From positions 2,976,001 through 3,040,000 of the forward strand of contig NZ_CP047027.1 of NCBI RefSeq assembly GCF_009797025.1: 64,000 nt of DNA. Direction: 5' to 3'. Positions 54,095-62,766 of the stretch are shown here, in pieces. This DNA is from Cellulophaga sp. L1A9 (GTDB lineage Bacteria; Bacteroidota; Bacteroidia; Flavobacteriales; Flavobacteriaceae). The translations under genes and the position numbers were made by a program. The notes below the pieces were generated by a model. It saw only the letters and a list, made by a program, of their open reading frames with translations, ran no database searches and was not told the origin of the DNA. Every line of letters starts with the position of its first letter. Position 1 is the first letter of the stretch.

Positions 54095-56503
54095 TTATAA
54101 TTTATCTAGTGTGTAATTTATTTTCAAGTAAAAAGCTCTTCCTGGTTTTTGAACGGATAGGTTGTCATATACAGGTTTGTCAACTATATTTTTGATATCA
54201 AAACTCACTACAAATTTGTTACCTGGAAAAGCGTAGCTAAGACCAAGGTCTTGGACCACTTGTTGCGGTACTTTAAAAAAATCATCTCCAACGGTATTTG
54301 ATCCTTGTGATACCAAGTATGAAAACTCATCCGTAAAGTATAGGGTGTAGAAGAGGTTAAGGTTTGATTTTTGTTGTATGAAATTTTTGAATGAATAGCG
54401 TAAACTCCCATTCATAGTGAAAAACGGAGTGTTGGGAATATCAAATGCTGTTCCGGCGGTTGTTTCTGTGGTTAAATCAAACCGAGAGATATTGAAATTA
54501 AAGCCTAGATTGTTATTGTAACTATAATTCAATTGAGCATCAATTCCCTTAGATTTTGCATTTCCTTGGTTTACATATACAATTAATTCATCATCAACAT
54601 TAAGAGATGTTTCAATAGGCAAACCAATTCTATCTTTAATATTTCTCGTAAATAGATTTGTAGCTATAGTAAACTCGTGTTTTTTTATTTTAAAGCTTCC
54701 AAAGCGAAAACCTAGATTGTAATTGTTACTTATTTCTGGTCGTATATTTGGGTTGGCAACTACATTATCACCATCATTCCCAAAAACTTCTGTTTCATCA
54801 GGTAACCGAATGGCTTTTTCTGCAGAAGCTAATAGTGTTATGTTAGGAGCGATGGCATAAGACGATGCGAAACCATAGCCTTGGTAGGCGTTAATACTAG
54901 TTATAGTTTCATCAACTACCCTATCATTACCATCTTCATCGGCTTCAATTTCGGGATCAATACTAATTGTTTTTTGCTGGTAGTGTTTACCAAATACACT
55001 TGCTTTTAGCTGGTCATCAAGGGCAGTTAATTCATACGTTAAAGAGAAGATGTTTTTATGTAAATCTCTTGTTCCTATAAAGGTGTTTTCTAAAACAGAT
55101 TGTAGGGCATCACTGTCTTCCCTGTCTATACCGCTATACACATGATTCAATAAGACTTTGTGATGGTCTGTAATACTATACGATAATCCAGTTCTGATGG
55201 CAGCTACTTTTCTTTTTATTTTTGATAAAGTGGGGCCACCCTCTTGTTGTGAACCCCAAGTATATTGATATTCATTCCCTCTAAAATCTATTGCTCGTTC
55301 TCCAGCCCAACTATATGCCCAGGCTACGGTATCATTTACCGCACGGTTTCTTTTTCCGTACAATCCATTTATAGTTAGTGCTAATCCTTTTGTAAATAGA
55401 TTTTTCTTTTGGTAGCTTAGGTTTGCCAGAAGAGCATCTGATTCTAGAAATCTATCTTTATAGGGAGTAATGGTCATAAAAGCACCGTGTTGCACTTCTT
55501 TATAATCATCAGAACCTGTTAATCCTATAAAAAACTGATCGGCCCATGACACATTGGTATAACCAAAGTGCACCATTCCGCCTGTAGATCTATACGCATC
55601 ATTAAACCTTCTAGCGGTGATAGGTGTTTGTACACCTCCAATACCGGTAACTAAAACACTTCTTCCAGATACTTTATAGTCATTATCAGAATGATTATGA
55701 AAAAATGAACCTTTTACAGTAAAACCTGATTTATCAAAACGATATACCCCATTGACGCTAGTCTGTAAAGTGTTGAAAGAACCATATGACGCTGATGCAT
55801 TAAGGTGATTTTTAATTTCATCATGCAGTACTATATTGATGGCGCCACCTAAGGCGTCATCAGCCAAATGCCCAGGAACTACGCCTTTATAGACCTCAAT
55901 GTTTTTAATCATGGAAGGCGGAATACTATTTAAATTAAAAGAAGAACCATAAGTGGAACTAGGAATACCATTTATAAAAATTCTTATGGAGCTACCCGAT
56001 AATCCATTTAGACTGTAAGTTACATCAGAGCCTAAACCTCCATTTTGACGAATTTTTACTCCAACGGTAGTATTTAACAATTCGTTGGTCTGAATGTTTC
56101 GGATACTGGCTTCTTCTGTTTTGACAACGTTCACGGCATACCCTGCCGTTTCTAACTTTGTCTCTTTGCTTTGGCCGTTTACCACCACTTCACTCAGTTC
56201 ATTAGTTTTTCTTGTGACAGTGGTGGTCATTGAAGTTTTTTCTTGAGTTATAGTAATAGAGACCGTCTTTTTATACGCTTCGATAGTAGAAATAAGAATG
56301 TCGTAAGTGCCATATTTTAGGTACTCTATTTCAAATTTTCCATCAAAATCGGTTATGGCACTGTAAGTTGTACCTACAACTTTGATGTGCGCATTGATTA
56401 CGGGTGTATTATCCTCTAATAGAATTAGTCCAGATAGTTCCCCTGTTTGGGAAAACCCAAAATGACAAAATAAAAAAGTTAAAACAATAGTTGGTATGCG
56501 CAT
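54095..56503 (-). CDS. TonB-dependent outer-membrane receptor
   Basis: 802 residues. A signal peptide (IVLTFLFCHFGFSQ) is followed by a carboxypeptidase-regulatory-like domain (about 22-105; GLILLEDNTPVINAHIKVVG), a plug (about 115-225; VVKTEEASIRNIQTNELL, IKNIEVYKGVVPGHLADDAL) and a 22-strand barrel to the end. TonB-receptor blocks (GGAINIVL, PNIRPEISNNYNLGFRFG, NLFYTLYFTDEF) are intact. The ligand may be an iron chelate, judging by the partner DUF4374 gene and by two palindromic operators next to the start codon. It forms a two-gene operon with the DUF4374 gene. Confidence 0.9.
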   Translation of the reverse strand: MRIPTIVLTFLFCHFGFSQTGELSGLILLEDNTPVINAHIKVVGTTYSAITDFDGKFEIEYLKYGTYDILISTIEAYKKTVSITITQEKTSMTTTVTRKTNELSEVVVNGQSKETKLETAGYAVNVVKTEEASIRNIQTNELLNTTVGVKIRQNGGLGSDVTYSLNGLSGSSIRIFINGIPSSTYGSSFNLNSIPPSMIKNIEVYKGVVPGHLADDALGGAINIVLHDEIKNHLNASASYGSFNTLQTSVNGVYRFDKSGFTVKGSFFHNHSDNDYKVSGRSVLVTGIGGVQTPITARRFNDAYRSTGGMVHFGYTNVSWADQFFIGLTGSDDYKEVQHGAFMTITPYKDRFLESDALLANLSYQKKNLFTKGLALTINGLYGKRNRAVNDTVAWAYSWAGERAIDFRGNEYQYTWGSQQEGGPTLSKIKRKVAAIRTGLSYSITDHHKVLLNHVYSGIDREDSDALQSVLENTFIGTRDLHKNIFSLTYELTALDDQLKASVFGKHYQQKTISIDPEIEADEDGNDRVVDETITSINAYQGYGFASSYAIAPNITLLASAEKAIRLPDETEVFGNDGDNVVANPNIRPEISNNYNLGFRFGSFKIKKHEFTIATNLFTRNIKDRIGLPIETSLNVDDELIVYVNQGNAKSKGIDAQLNYSYNNNLGFNFNISRFDLTTETTAGTAFDIPNTPFFTMNGSLRYSFKNFIQQKSNLNLFYTLYFTDEFSYLVSQGSNTVGDDFFKVPQQVVQDLGLSYAFPGNKFVVSFDIKNIVDKPVYDNLSVQKPGRAFYLKINYTLDKL

Positions 56504-56526
56504 TTATTTAGACTAATTAAAAATAA
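56504..56526 (-). promoter_or_regulatory. Palindromic operator 1 before the TonB receptor
   Basis: TTATTT-N11-AAATAA, 23 bases, beginning right next to the start codon (complement of 56501-56503). It contains TTAG-A-CTAA. Operator 2 has the same form 41 bases away. Confidence 0.55.
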
Positions 56527-56544
56527 TAATGTAAAACTATTCAT

Positions 56545-56567
56545 TTATTTAGACTAATTCCAAATAA
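56545..56567 (-). promoter_or_regulatory. Palindromic operator 2 before the TonB receptor
   Basis: Same form as operator 1 (TTATTT-N11-AAATAA) with nine of eleven half-site pairs complementary; the 18-base stretch CATTTATTTAGACTAATT is shared exactly with copy 1, at a 41-base spacing. A metalloregulator of the Fur or DtxR kind is the likely ligand (inference). Confidence 0.6.
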
Positions 56568-56712
56568 AATCTAAAAATTTTTAACATTTAAAGATGTGTT
56601 TGGCTTCTTTTAATTTTAAGTTGCTTTAAATAAGATGTTTATGGTGGAGTAGTGGACGTAATTTTTTGCTACGAATAACGAGTCTTGATGTTTTTTTTTG
56701 AGCGTAATAAAA

Positions 56713-56753
56713 AAGCCATTAAAATAAATCTTAATAGATTATTTTAATGGCTT
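56713..56753 (-). terminator. Terminator after the MRJP-like gene
   Basis: Arms AAGCCATTAAAATAA / TTATTTTAATGGCTT; on the minus strand followed by TTTTTT. Confidence 0.85.
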
Positions 56754-56795
56754 AGTAGATTTAAAATCTCTAAAAAATTCAAGTAATACGAGCTG

Positions 56796-57866
56796 CTATT
56801 TCTCTGGTAAATCTACTCGGTTTACTGTAAATTCCATCTCAGATATGTCTGCTGTAACTTCATTTATTCTAGAATTGGTGTAATATAATTGGTTGTTGTA
56901 AATGCTAAAGGTATCAGCCCATTTTACCTTATCACCTTCAACTAGAATATGTATGCTCCCATCTGTCTTGCGATACATGATTTTATTATTTTCTAAATCG
57001 GCATAATATAGATTGCCATTTTCATCAAAAATCATCCCGTCAGGAGCAGATGTTTTAGCTTCTAAGGTAACCGCTTTTTCAAGATCAAGTTCATCCTCAA
57101 AAACTAATGCTTGCGTTGGTATGCTATATAAGCTATACCCGGTAAGGGCGTGGTAATATAATTTGTCATTTTTTGTATCTAAAGCTATGCCATCAGAATT
57201 TACGGTGTTTGTCCATTTACCATTGGCGAAATTTAAAAAACTTTGCTCTGCTGCTGTAGAGGTATGGTCATCTAAAACTCTACGAAACGTTTCTGTTTTT
57301 AAGTCTAAGATGACAAGACCAGAATTTCCGGAATCTGTAAAATAGATTTTATTATTCTTTTTGTCTACGCGTAAATCATTGATATAGGAATTAGGATGAT
57401 ATGCCGATTCACTTAAAACATAAGTATGTTCTAATGCATTTGTGTTTAGGTTAAAAACAAATACTCGAGGAGCATCCAGTACTTCTTGAAAAAGCGGACT
57501 TCTAGTGTCCAAAATATATACTTTATCTTCAAAGGCAACTACAGATTGCACGCCAATAAATTTTTGCGCTTCTACCTTATCCCCAATCTCCCAAGAGTTC
57601 CATTCTTTATTAGGAAACGGGGTTTCAATACCTTTACTTAATTCTACCACTGAATTTGTGACCCCTTTTCTCCATCTCGGAAAATTCACAAAAATTCGCC
57701 CCGTATCGCTCAAAGTAACACCTGTAACCTGCTGTCCTGTAAACGAAGCTACTGCTGTAATCTCTGGAGTTTTAGTTGTACTTGATATTTCCTTTGGTTC
57801 CTTTGTGCTTTGCTTACAAGAAACGAAGAGTAGAGCGGCTAAAAATGGATAAAGAATGGGTTTCAT
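56796..57866 (-). CDS. Lipoprotein of the major royal jelly protein / L-dopachrome-tautomerase-related family
   Basis: 356 residues; a lipoprotein signal ends at FLAALLFVSC. The rest is a six-bladed beta-propeller of the MRJP/SMP-30-like kind: GQQVTGVTLSDTGRIFVNF, PNSYINDLRVDKKNNKIYFTDS, GLVILDLKTETFRRVLDD, SDGIALDTKNDKLYYHAL and APDGMIFDENGNLYYADLEN. It may be a sugar-lactone hydrolase-like or ligand-binding protein in the envelope; no catalytic residues are certain. It ends 42 bases before a terminator and starts 25 bases after the stop of fabF, on the same strand. Confidence 0.82.
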   Translation of the reverse strand: MKPILYPFLAALLFVSCKQSTKEPKEISSTTKTPEITAVASFTGQQVTGVTLSDTGRIFVNFPRWRKGVTNSVVELSKGIETPFPNKEWNSWEIGDKVEAQKFIGVQSVVAFEDKVYILDTRSPLFQEVLDAPRVFVFNLNTNALEHTYVLSESAYHPNSYINDLRVDKKNNKIYFTDSGNSGLVILDLKTETFRRVLDDHTSTAAEQSFLNFANGKWTNTVNSDGIALDTKNDKLYYHALTGYSLYSIPTQALVFEDELDLEKAVTLEAKTSAPDGMIFDENGNLYYADLENNKIMYRKTDGSIHILVEGDKVKWADTFSIYNNQLYYTNSRINEVTADISEMEFTVNRVDLPEK

Positions 57867-57891
57867 TGTCTTGATTTTAATTTGTGATTAA

Positions 57892-59133
57892 TTATATTTT
57901 CTTAAAAATTGTAGTCGCATTGTGACCACCAAATCCAAAGGTATTACTCATGGCTATGGTAACATTATGGGGGATAGCTTCCTTCATTACAATTGGCATA
58001 CCTGCGGGAATTTCAGGATCTAATGTTGTTGTATTAATGGTAGGAGGTATAATATTGTGCTGTATAGCTTTTATTGCTAATATAGCTTCTATTGCACCAG
58101 CAGCACCAAGTAAATGTCCCGTCATAGATTTTGTGGCACTTATTTTAAGGGTATCAAAACTATTGTTGAAGGTAGTCGCTACAGCTTTAACCTCGCTAAT
58201 ATCTCCAACAGGAGTAGAGGTTGCATGCGTATTTAAGTAATTAACAGCATCAGGGTTTATGTTAGCCTCCTCCATTGCCAGTTGCATGGCTTTAATAGCT
58301 CCTAAGCCTTCTGGGTGTGTTGCAGATATATGATAAGCATCATCCGTCATTGCGGCACCAACAACTTCAGCATAGATGGTAGCCCCACGTTTTTTAGCAT
58401 GCTCATATTCTTCTAAGATTAAGGCACCAGCACCTTCGCCCATGACAAAACCACTTCTGTCTACATCAAATGGTCTAGAAGCTCCTTCTGCATTATCATT
58501 AGCAGTAGATAAAGCTTTCATTGCGTTGAATCCTCCAATAGAGGCTTCAGTTATGGGAGATTCTGAACCCCCGGTAACCATAACCTTGGCTTTGTTTAAA
58601 CGGATGTAATTAAAAGCATCCATAATAGCAGAACTAGAAGATGCACAAGCAGAAACAGCCGTATAATTAATACCCATTAAACCATATTTCATCGCAATTA
58701 ATCCAGAAGCCATATTTGATAATAGCTTCGGAATAAAAAACGGACTAAAGCGTGGGTTTTTATTGCCTTCTACATAATTTTTAACTTCATCTTCGAAAGT
58801 TTGCATGCCTCCTTGGCCCGTTCCCCAAATAACGCCAATATCAAAAGGAGACATTTTGCTAATATCCAAGCCACTATCTTCCATTGCTTCGGCAACACTG
58901 TATAGTGCGTATTGCGTAAAAAGATCACTTCTTTTTATTTGATTGCGATCTAAATATTTTTTAGGATCAAAATCTTTAAGTTCAGCAGCAAATTTTGTTT
59001 TAAATAAGGAGGTATCAAATTTGGTGATTTTTGATGCACCACTTTGTCCGTTAATAGCATTTTTCCAAAATGTATCTACGGAGTTTCCTATTGGAGTTAA
59101 CGCTCCTAAACCAGTAATGACTACTCTTTTCAT
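57892..59133 (-). CDS. fabF: Beta-ketoacyl-ACP synthase II (FabF-type)
   Basis: 413 residues, chain elongation of fatty acids. The catalytic triad is intact: Cys163 in YTAVSACASSSSAIM, His in YLNTHATSTPVGD and His in ATKSMTGHLLGAAG. Family length and the start MKRVVITGLGALTPIG are typical. No acpP is adjacent, and it lies in a cluster of redox and hydrolase genes, so it may be a paralogue with a special role, for example in polyunsaturated or specialised acyl chains (inference). It begins 35 bases after the stop of the DsbA-like gene. Confidence 0.92.
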   Translation of the reverse strand: MKRVVITGLGALTPIGNSVDTFWKNAINGQSGASKITKFDTSLFKTKFAAELKDFDPKKYLDRNQIKRSDLFTQYALYSVAEAMEDSGLDISKMSPFDIGVIWGTGQGGMQTFEDEVKNYVEGNKNPRFSPFFIPKLLSNMASGLIAMKYGLMGINYTAVSACASSSSAIMDAFNYIRLNKAKVMVTGGSESPITEASIGGFNAMKALSTANDNAEGASRPFDVDRSGFVMGEGAGALILEEYEHAKKRGATIYAEVVGAAMTDDAYHISATHPEGLGAIKAMQLAMEEANINPDAVNYLNTHATSTPVGDISEVKAVATTFNNSFDTLKISATKSMTGHLLGAAGAIEAILAIKAIQHNIIPPTINTTTLDPEIPAGMPIVMKEAIPHNVTIAMSNTFGFGGHNATTIFKKI

Positions 59134-59168
59134 AGTTTTTTTTTAGTTTTTAATTTGCTGCCTAAGTG

Positions 59169-59816
59169 TTATTTTGCTTCTAAAAGCTCTGTTAGCACTT
59201 GTTTATATACAGCTACAGGTTGTGCACCTGTAAGTGCGCTTTTTCTATTAAAGACTACAGTAGGTACAGAGTTTACTCCCAAACTTTTCCAGTACTCTTC
59301 TTCAGATTTTACCTTAGCACGTATCTCTTCATTATCTAATAATGTAAAAGCTTTAGTAGCATTTAAACCAATAGCTTCTAATTCTTGCTTTAGGATAGCT
59401 CTGTCTGATACATCTTTATGCGCTCCAAAAAAAGCATTCATTAATCGCATTTTTAACTCAGTTTGCAGCCCTTGTTCTTTAGCATATTCTAAAAGTACGT
59501 GCGCATCAAAGGTATTGGCCATACGCATACCATCAAAATAATCGAATTTAAAACCGAGTTCTGCACCAAAATCGGTCATGCGCTCTTGAGATTCTTTTTG
59601 CTGTTCTATCGTAGAGCCATATTTTTCTGAGATATGTTCTTCTAAATCTTGACCTTCTACAGGCATATTAGGATTCAACTCAAAGGGTTGCCATTCTATG
59701 GTTACTTTATCTTGGATGCCCATTTCTGTAATGGCTTGCTCAAGACGTTTATATCCAATAGCACACCAAGGACATACAACATCTGAAACTACATCTATTT
59801 TAATTTTTTCTGCCAT
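59169..59816 (-). CDS. DsbA-family (FrnE-like) oxidoreductase
   Basis: 215 residues, cytoplasmic by the lack of a signal peptide. The start IKIDVVSDVVCPWCAIGYK carries a CPWC motif at Cys15 and Cys18, followed by EWQPFELNPNMPVEG and the cis-Pro block GVNSVPTVVFNRKSAL. The family FrnE/2-hydroxychromene-2-carboxylate isomerase-like (DSBA_oxidored) is found in thiol stress loci. Its place between the EthD-like and fabF genes, and after a stem-loop, puts it in the probable TetR regulon. Confidence 0.9.
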   Translation of the reverse strand: MAEKIKIDVVSDVVCPWCAIGYKRLEQAITEMGIQDKVTIEWQPFELNPNMPVEGQDLEEHISEKYGSTIEQQKESQERMTDFGAELGFKFDYFDGMRMANTFDAHVLLEYAKEQGLQTELKMRLMNAFFGAHKDVSDRAILKQELEAIGLNATKAFTLLDNEEIRAKVKSEEEYWKSLGVNSVPTVVFNRKSALTGAQPVAVYKQVLTELLEAK

Positions 59817-59837
59817 CTTATTATTTTTTAAAGATAA

Positions 59838-59872
59838 AAGAGAAGAAACCCTGTTTATAGACTTCTTCTCTT
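59838..59872 (-). terminator. Weak stem-loop between the EthD-like and DsbA-like genes
   Basis: Arms AAGAGAAGAA / TTCTTCTCTT with a 15-base loop; on the minus strand the second arm runs into TTTTATC. It could attenuate read-through or be a processing site. Confidence 0.45.
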
Positions 59873-59893
59873 GAATATAAAACTCGTAAAAAG

Positions 59894-60202
59894 TTACATA
59901 ATTTCACTGATCTGAACTTCTGGTTTTACGTTTGTAAAATTAGGAAGATCACCTAAAATCTTTTCAGCGTTTGCACCAAAAGATTCCTGAAATGACTCCA
60001 AAGATTCAAAAATAATATTTGCAATTACAACATAAGGAGCAGGAGTATTTGGATTGGCACCTGATAGGCCCATATTTACGTCAGAGGAGCGTATAGCATC
60101 TCCTAATAAATCTTTTAATAATTGCCCGTGTTCCTTGATATAATATGCCTTATCAAATTTTAATTCTGGTGTATTTGGATAAAGTACTGTTAATTTTATC
60201 AT
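59894..60202 (-). CDS. EthD-like dimeric alpha/beta-barrel protein
   Basis: 102 residues, one EthD domain: IKLTVLYPNTPELKFDKAYY, then the EHGQLLKDLLGDAIR helix and PYVVIANIIFESLESFQESF. The ferredoxin-like dimer fold handles small hydrophobic or quinone-like substrates in related proteins, but the reaction here is unknown. It starts 35 bases after the SDR stop, so it is the second gene in the SDR-led unit. Confidence 0.85.
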   Translation of the reverse strand: MIKLTVLYPNTPELKFDKAYYIKEHGQLLKDLLGDAIRSSDVNMGLSGANPNTPAPYVVIANIIFESLESFQESFGANAEKILGDLPNFTNVKPEVQISEIM

Positions 60203-60237
60203 TTTATATATTATTTAAATTTGTAATTGTTTTTGTT

Positions 60238-60972
60238 TTATGCTGTAAAATCTGCCAAGACTACACCATCAGAAAAGCTTTGGTAAGCGCTTTCTACTTG
60301 TTTCGCCATTTCATCTGGAAATAAATGAAAGTCTCCTGCTTCAAGTGCATTAATAATACCTTCTGATACCACTGTTGTAGCTGCACCATCATCAAAGCCA
60401 GCTGCAGCACCCATATCTGTGGCGATAGGTCCTGGATGCACACTTAATACGGATACTCCTTTTGCTCCTAATTCTGTTCTCAGCCCTTGTGTTAAAGAGT
60501 AAGAAGCTGCTTTGGAAGCGGAATAAGTAGATAAATGTGCGAAGTTTTTAATAGAGGCGATGGAGTTTAATTGCACCAATGCCCCTTTATTTTCGATTAA
60601 TGTTTCAGCAAAAGCATTTGCTACGCGAAGCAATCCAAAAGCATTAACTTCTAATTGATGCGCAAAATCTTTTTCTACATCTTTGCCAAGTGTAGCTTGT
60701 GGTGTTCCTACGCCAGCATTATTTACTACAATATCAACATCTGTTGCTTGTTTGGCTAAATCATTTATAGAGGCCGTACTAGAAACATCGGCTTTAATAG
60801 ACACAACTTTTGCTCCGAATTTTTCTTCTAGTTCCTTAGTTGATGTTATGTCACGTACTGCTAAATATACTTTTTTTGCGCCGTGATTTATAAGGGATTC
60901 CACGATGGCTTTGCCAATTCCTCTATTTGCTCCAGTGACTAAAGCAATTTTATTTTCTATTGAAATACTCAT
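60238..60972 (-). CDS. Short-chain dehydrogenase/reductase
   Basis: 244 residues, NAD(P)-dependent oxidoreductase. Cofactor motif ALVTGANRGIGKAI (residues 10-23), NNAGVG, the Ser of LNSIASI, and the YSASKAA catalytic Tyr-Lys. The substrate is unknown; a carbonyl or quinone reductase is plausible. It is the first gene after the 20-bp palindrome at 60994-61013, which is 21 bases before its start, so it heads the SDR-EthD unit and may extend to the DsbA-like gene. Confidence 0.92.
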   Translation of the reverse strand: MSISIENKIALVTGANRGIGKAIVESLINHGAKKVYLAVRDITSTKELEEKFGAKVVSIKADVSSTASINDLAKQATDVDIVVNNAGVGTPQATLGKDVEKDFAHQLEVNAFGLLRVANAFAETLIENKGALVQLNSIASIKNFAHLSTYSASKAASYSLTQGLRTELGAKGVSVLSVHPGPIATDMGAAAGFDDGAATTVVSEGIINALEAGDFHLFPDEMAKQVESAYQSFSDGVVLADFTA

Positions 60973-60993
60973 TTTTTATTTGTTTTTAGTTTC

Positions 60994-61013
60994 AACTAAG
61001 TACTTACTTAGTT
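60994..61013 (-). promoter_or_regulatory. Putative TetR operator, site 1 (before the SDR gene)
   Basis: A perfect palindrome AACTAAG-N6-CTTAGTT (N6 TACTTA, itself continuing the palindrome to arms of nine bases), 21 bases before the SDR start. The same core recurs at 63362-63385 and, imperfect, at 63979-63998. Confidence 0.75.
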
Positions 61014-61057
61014 CATGTGTGTTATTTTTATTTAAGTCCTAGAAAAGCAGGTGTTAA

Positions 61058-61747
61058 TTATGCTTTAAGAGCAATAAGCTTCTCTGCAATTAATAATAAA
61101 TTAGGTTCATTAATTTCTGGAGGTGGTGCTAAAGGGTATAATTGTTTTCCTGGTCTCGCTATAAATGCACCTCTCCAACCTGCCCAAATTGCACCCGCAA
61201 TATCCCACCCGTGGGCAGCAATCATTATGCAATCTTTTGGTGCTACGCCCATTTTATTTGCAGCCCAAGTATAAACATCCTTGGCAGGTTTGTATTTTCC
61301 AAACGCTTCAACACTTAAACGTTCATCAAAAAAATGTGTCAATCCGGCATTTTTAAATTGAGTTTCTACTCCTTTTGTAGAAGAATTAGTCAAAGATACG
61401 AGTGTGTAGCCTGCATCTTTTAGAGCCGTTAAAGCTTCTTTAACTTCTGGATGCGGAGGTAATGCGCTAAATGTGGTCATTACTTCTTTTGCATCTTCTT
61501 CTGAAATAGTAATAGCATTATTTGCTGCTACCATTTGTAAAGCTGCGGCTCCAATAGCACTAAAATCTGTAAATTGTTCGCTAAGAGTGGTTACTAAAGA
61601 ATAATGTAACATGGTAGAAAACCACAGTGGTAATAGATCTTCCCGATCGTCTAATGATTTGCCAACGCTTTTTTTCATTACGTTTAAATCTAGTAAAGAT
61701 TCGTTTACATCAAAAAATAATACTTTAGGTCTTGTTTTAGTTTCCAT
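61058..61747 (-). CDS. HAD-like haloacid dehalogenase type II
   Basis: 229 residues. The first HAD motif is LFFDVNESLLD with nucleophile Asp13 (variant DxN, common in this subgroup), followed by LVSLTNSSTKG, FGKYKPAKDV with the Lys, and MIAAHGWDIAGAIWAGWRG. The family removes halogen from 2-haloacids or acts as a phosphatase; the substrate is not known. It starts 12 bases after the unknown upstream gene's stop, so the two form a unit that lies between two palindromic operators. Confidence 0.87.
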   Translation of the reverse strand: METKTRPKVLFFDVNESLLDLNVMKKSVGKSLDDREDLLPLWFSTMLHYSLVTTLSEQFTDFSAIGAAALQMVAANNAITISEEDAKEVMTTFSALPPHPEVKEALTALKDAGYTLVSLTNSSTKGVETQFKNAGLTHFFDERLSVEAFGKYKPAKDVYTWAANKMGVAPKDCIMIAAHGWDIAGAIWAGWRGAFIARPGKQLYPLAPPPEINEPNLLLIAEKLIALKA

Positions 61748-61759
61748 ATAAAATAGTTT

Positions 61760-62428
61760 TTATTTACTTATTATAGCTGTCTTTAAAAATTCATTTTCAT
61801 CTGGCTCATTATCTATAATTTTGTTAGTTGGAATCATATTAATAATCATAGAATTTACTATTCTACTCTTCTTTAAATCTTGACGAACAATTTGTGCTTT
61901 GTGAAATACGCCCAAAGTTTTAGCTACAGGTTTTGGTTTACTATTGTTTATTAAAACAATTTTGTAAGTATTTTTATGAAATGACGCTATTTTAGTAATA
62001 AATGGCAGTAATAAAGATTCCTCTTCTTTGAATACAGGCGTAAAATTTCTTAAATAATCTGTAGGAGCAAATTCATTATTAGTAGCAAATTTATGATAAT
62101 CGGCTATGTATAATTCGCTTGTTATTTCACTAGGTTCATAACCTAGCATTAAAAAAGATTCATCTTCTGCATTGTCTATATGGAAAGGGGTATTTTCCTG
62201 TTGATCAAAACGCACAAGCCAATGGTAACTTAATTTTTTATCGTATTTGTTTATAGTAATACTAGATAACTCTTTTTTTAAATTCACCATAATTTCTCTT
62301 AATTTGTAAGAGCTTAGGCTTTTTCCAAAATCTAAAAAAACGAATCCAGGAGCATCTGTATTTGTTCTAAGTACTTCTTCTACAGAATACTTTGCTAACT
62401 TTTTTATGTTGATGCTTTGTATTTCCAT
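61760..62428 (-). CDS. Protein of unknown function with a possible HxD metal motif
   Basis: 222 residues, no family recognised. WLVRFDQQENTPFHIDN places an HxD (His83, Asp85) after a beta strand, and ITKIASFHKNTYKIVLIN has a second His (His151) followed by a strand and NNSK. This order is like the Fe(II)/2-oxoglutarate dioxygenase fold (HxD...H), but the usual Arg/Lys and spacing are not certain, so this is inference only. There is no signal peptide or membrane segment. It precedes the HAD gene by 12 bases on the same strand. Confidence 0.6.
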   Translation of the reverse strand: MEIQSINIKKLAKYSVEEVLRTNTDAPGFVFLDFGKSLSSYKLREIMVNLKKELSSITINKYDKKLSYHWLVRFDQQENTPFHIDNAEDESFLMLGYEPSEITSELYIADYHKFATNNEFAPTDYLRNFTPVFKEEESLLLPFITKIASFHKNTYKIVLINNSKPKPVAKTLGVFHKAQIVRQDLKKSRIVNSMIINMIPTNKIIDNEPDENEFLKTAIISK

Positions 62429-62766
62429 ATTGATCTTAGTTGTTTTTTAATTTAAAACTAATATTAGGGCTTTCTGTCTCCACTTTTCTTTTTATCTAAA
62501 AAAGGACGGATGTTTGATAGGGGAAAACTATCCCACTTAAAGGTATGAACTTTAGGGGTGTCCATCAGCTGAAATGTAATTCTAGCATACTATAAAAACT
62601 ATATACATATGAATCCTAATAGCCAGATCTTCTATAATAGATGCGTTGCAGTAAATAGAACCATAAACAGGATAGTATTCAAAAAATTAAACCTCCCGAT
62701 TTTAAAACGGAAGGTTTAAATATGCCACTCTTCTGCATCATTTATCTACATGTGGCATTATACTTT
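62429..62766. other. 338-bp gap upstream of the unknown/HAD pair
   Basis: Holds the terminator of the AhpD-like gene (62681-62719) and an inverted repeat ATGCCAC / GTGGCAT (62722-62758) between that stop and the terminator. A single half-site CTTAGTT occurs near 62434. The rest, about 240 bases, has no reading frame and no clear promoter. Confidence 0.65.
62681..62719 (-). terminator. Terminator after the AhpD-like gene
   Basis: Arms TTAAACCTCCCG / CGGAAGGTTTAA (one position is a G-U pair in minus-strand RNA) with a run of T on the minus strand. Confidence 0.85.

Noticed and set aside
57892..59133. FabF as part of a polyketide or fatty-acid gene cluster
   Set aside because: No acyl carrier protein, ketoreductase pair or acyltransferase is adjacent; the nearby SDR is better explained by the TetR cluster.
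62722..62758. Inverted repeat ATGCCAC / GTGGCAT as a further TetR operator
   Set aside because: It lacks the AACTAAG core and lies after a stop codon, before a terminator.
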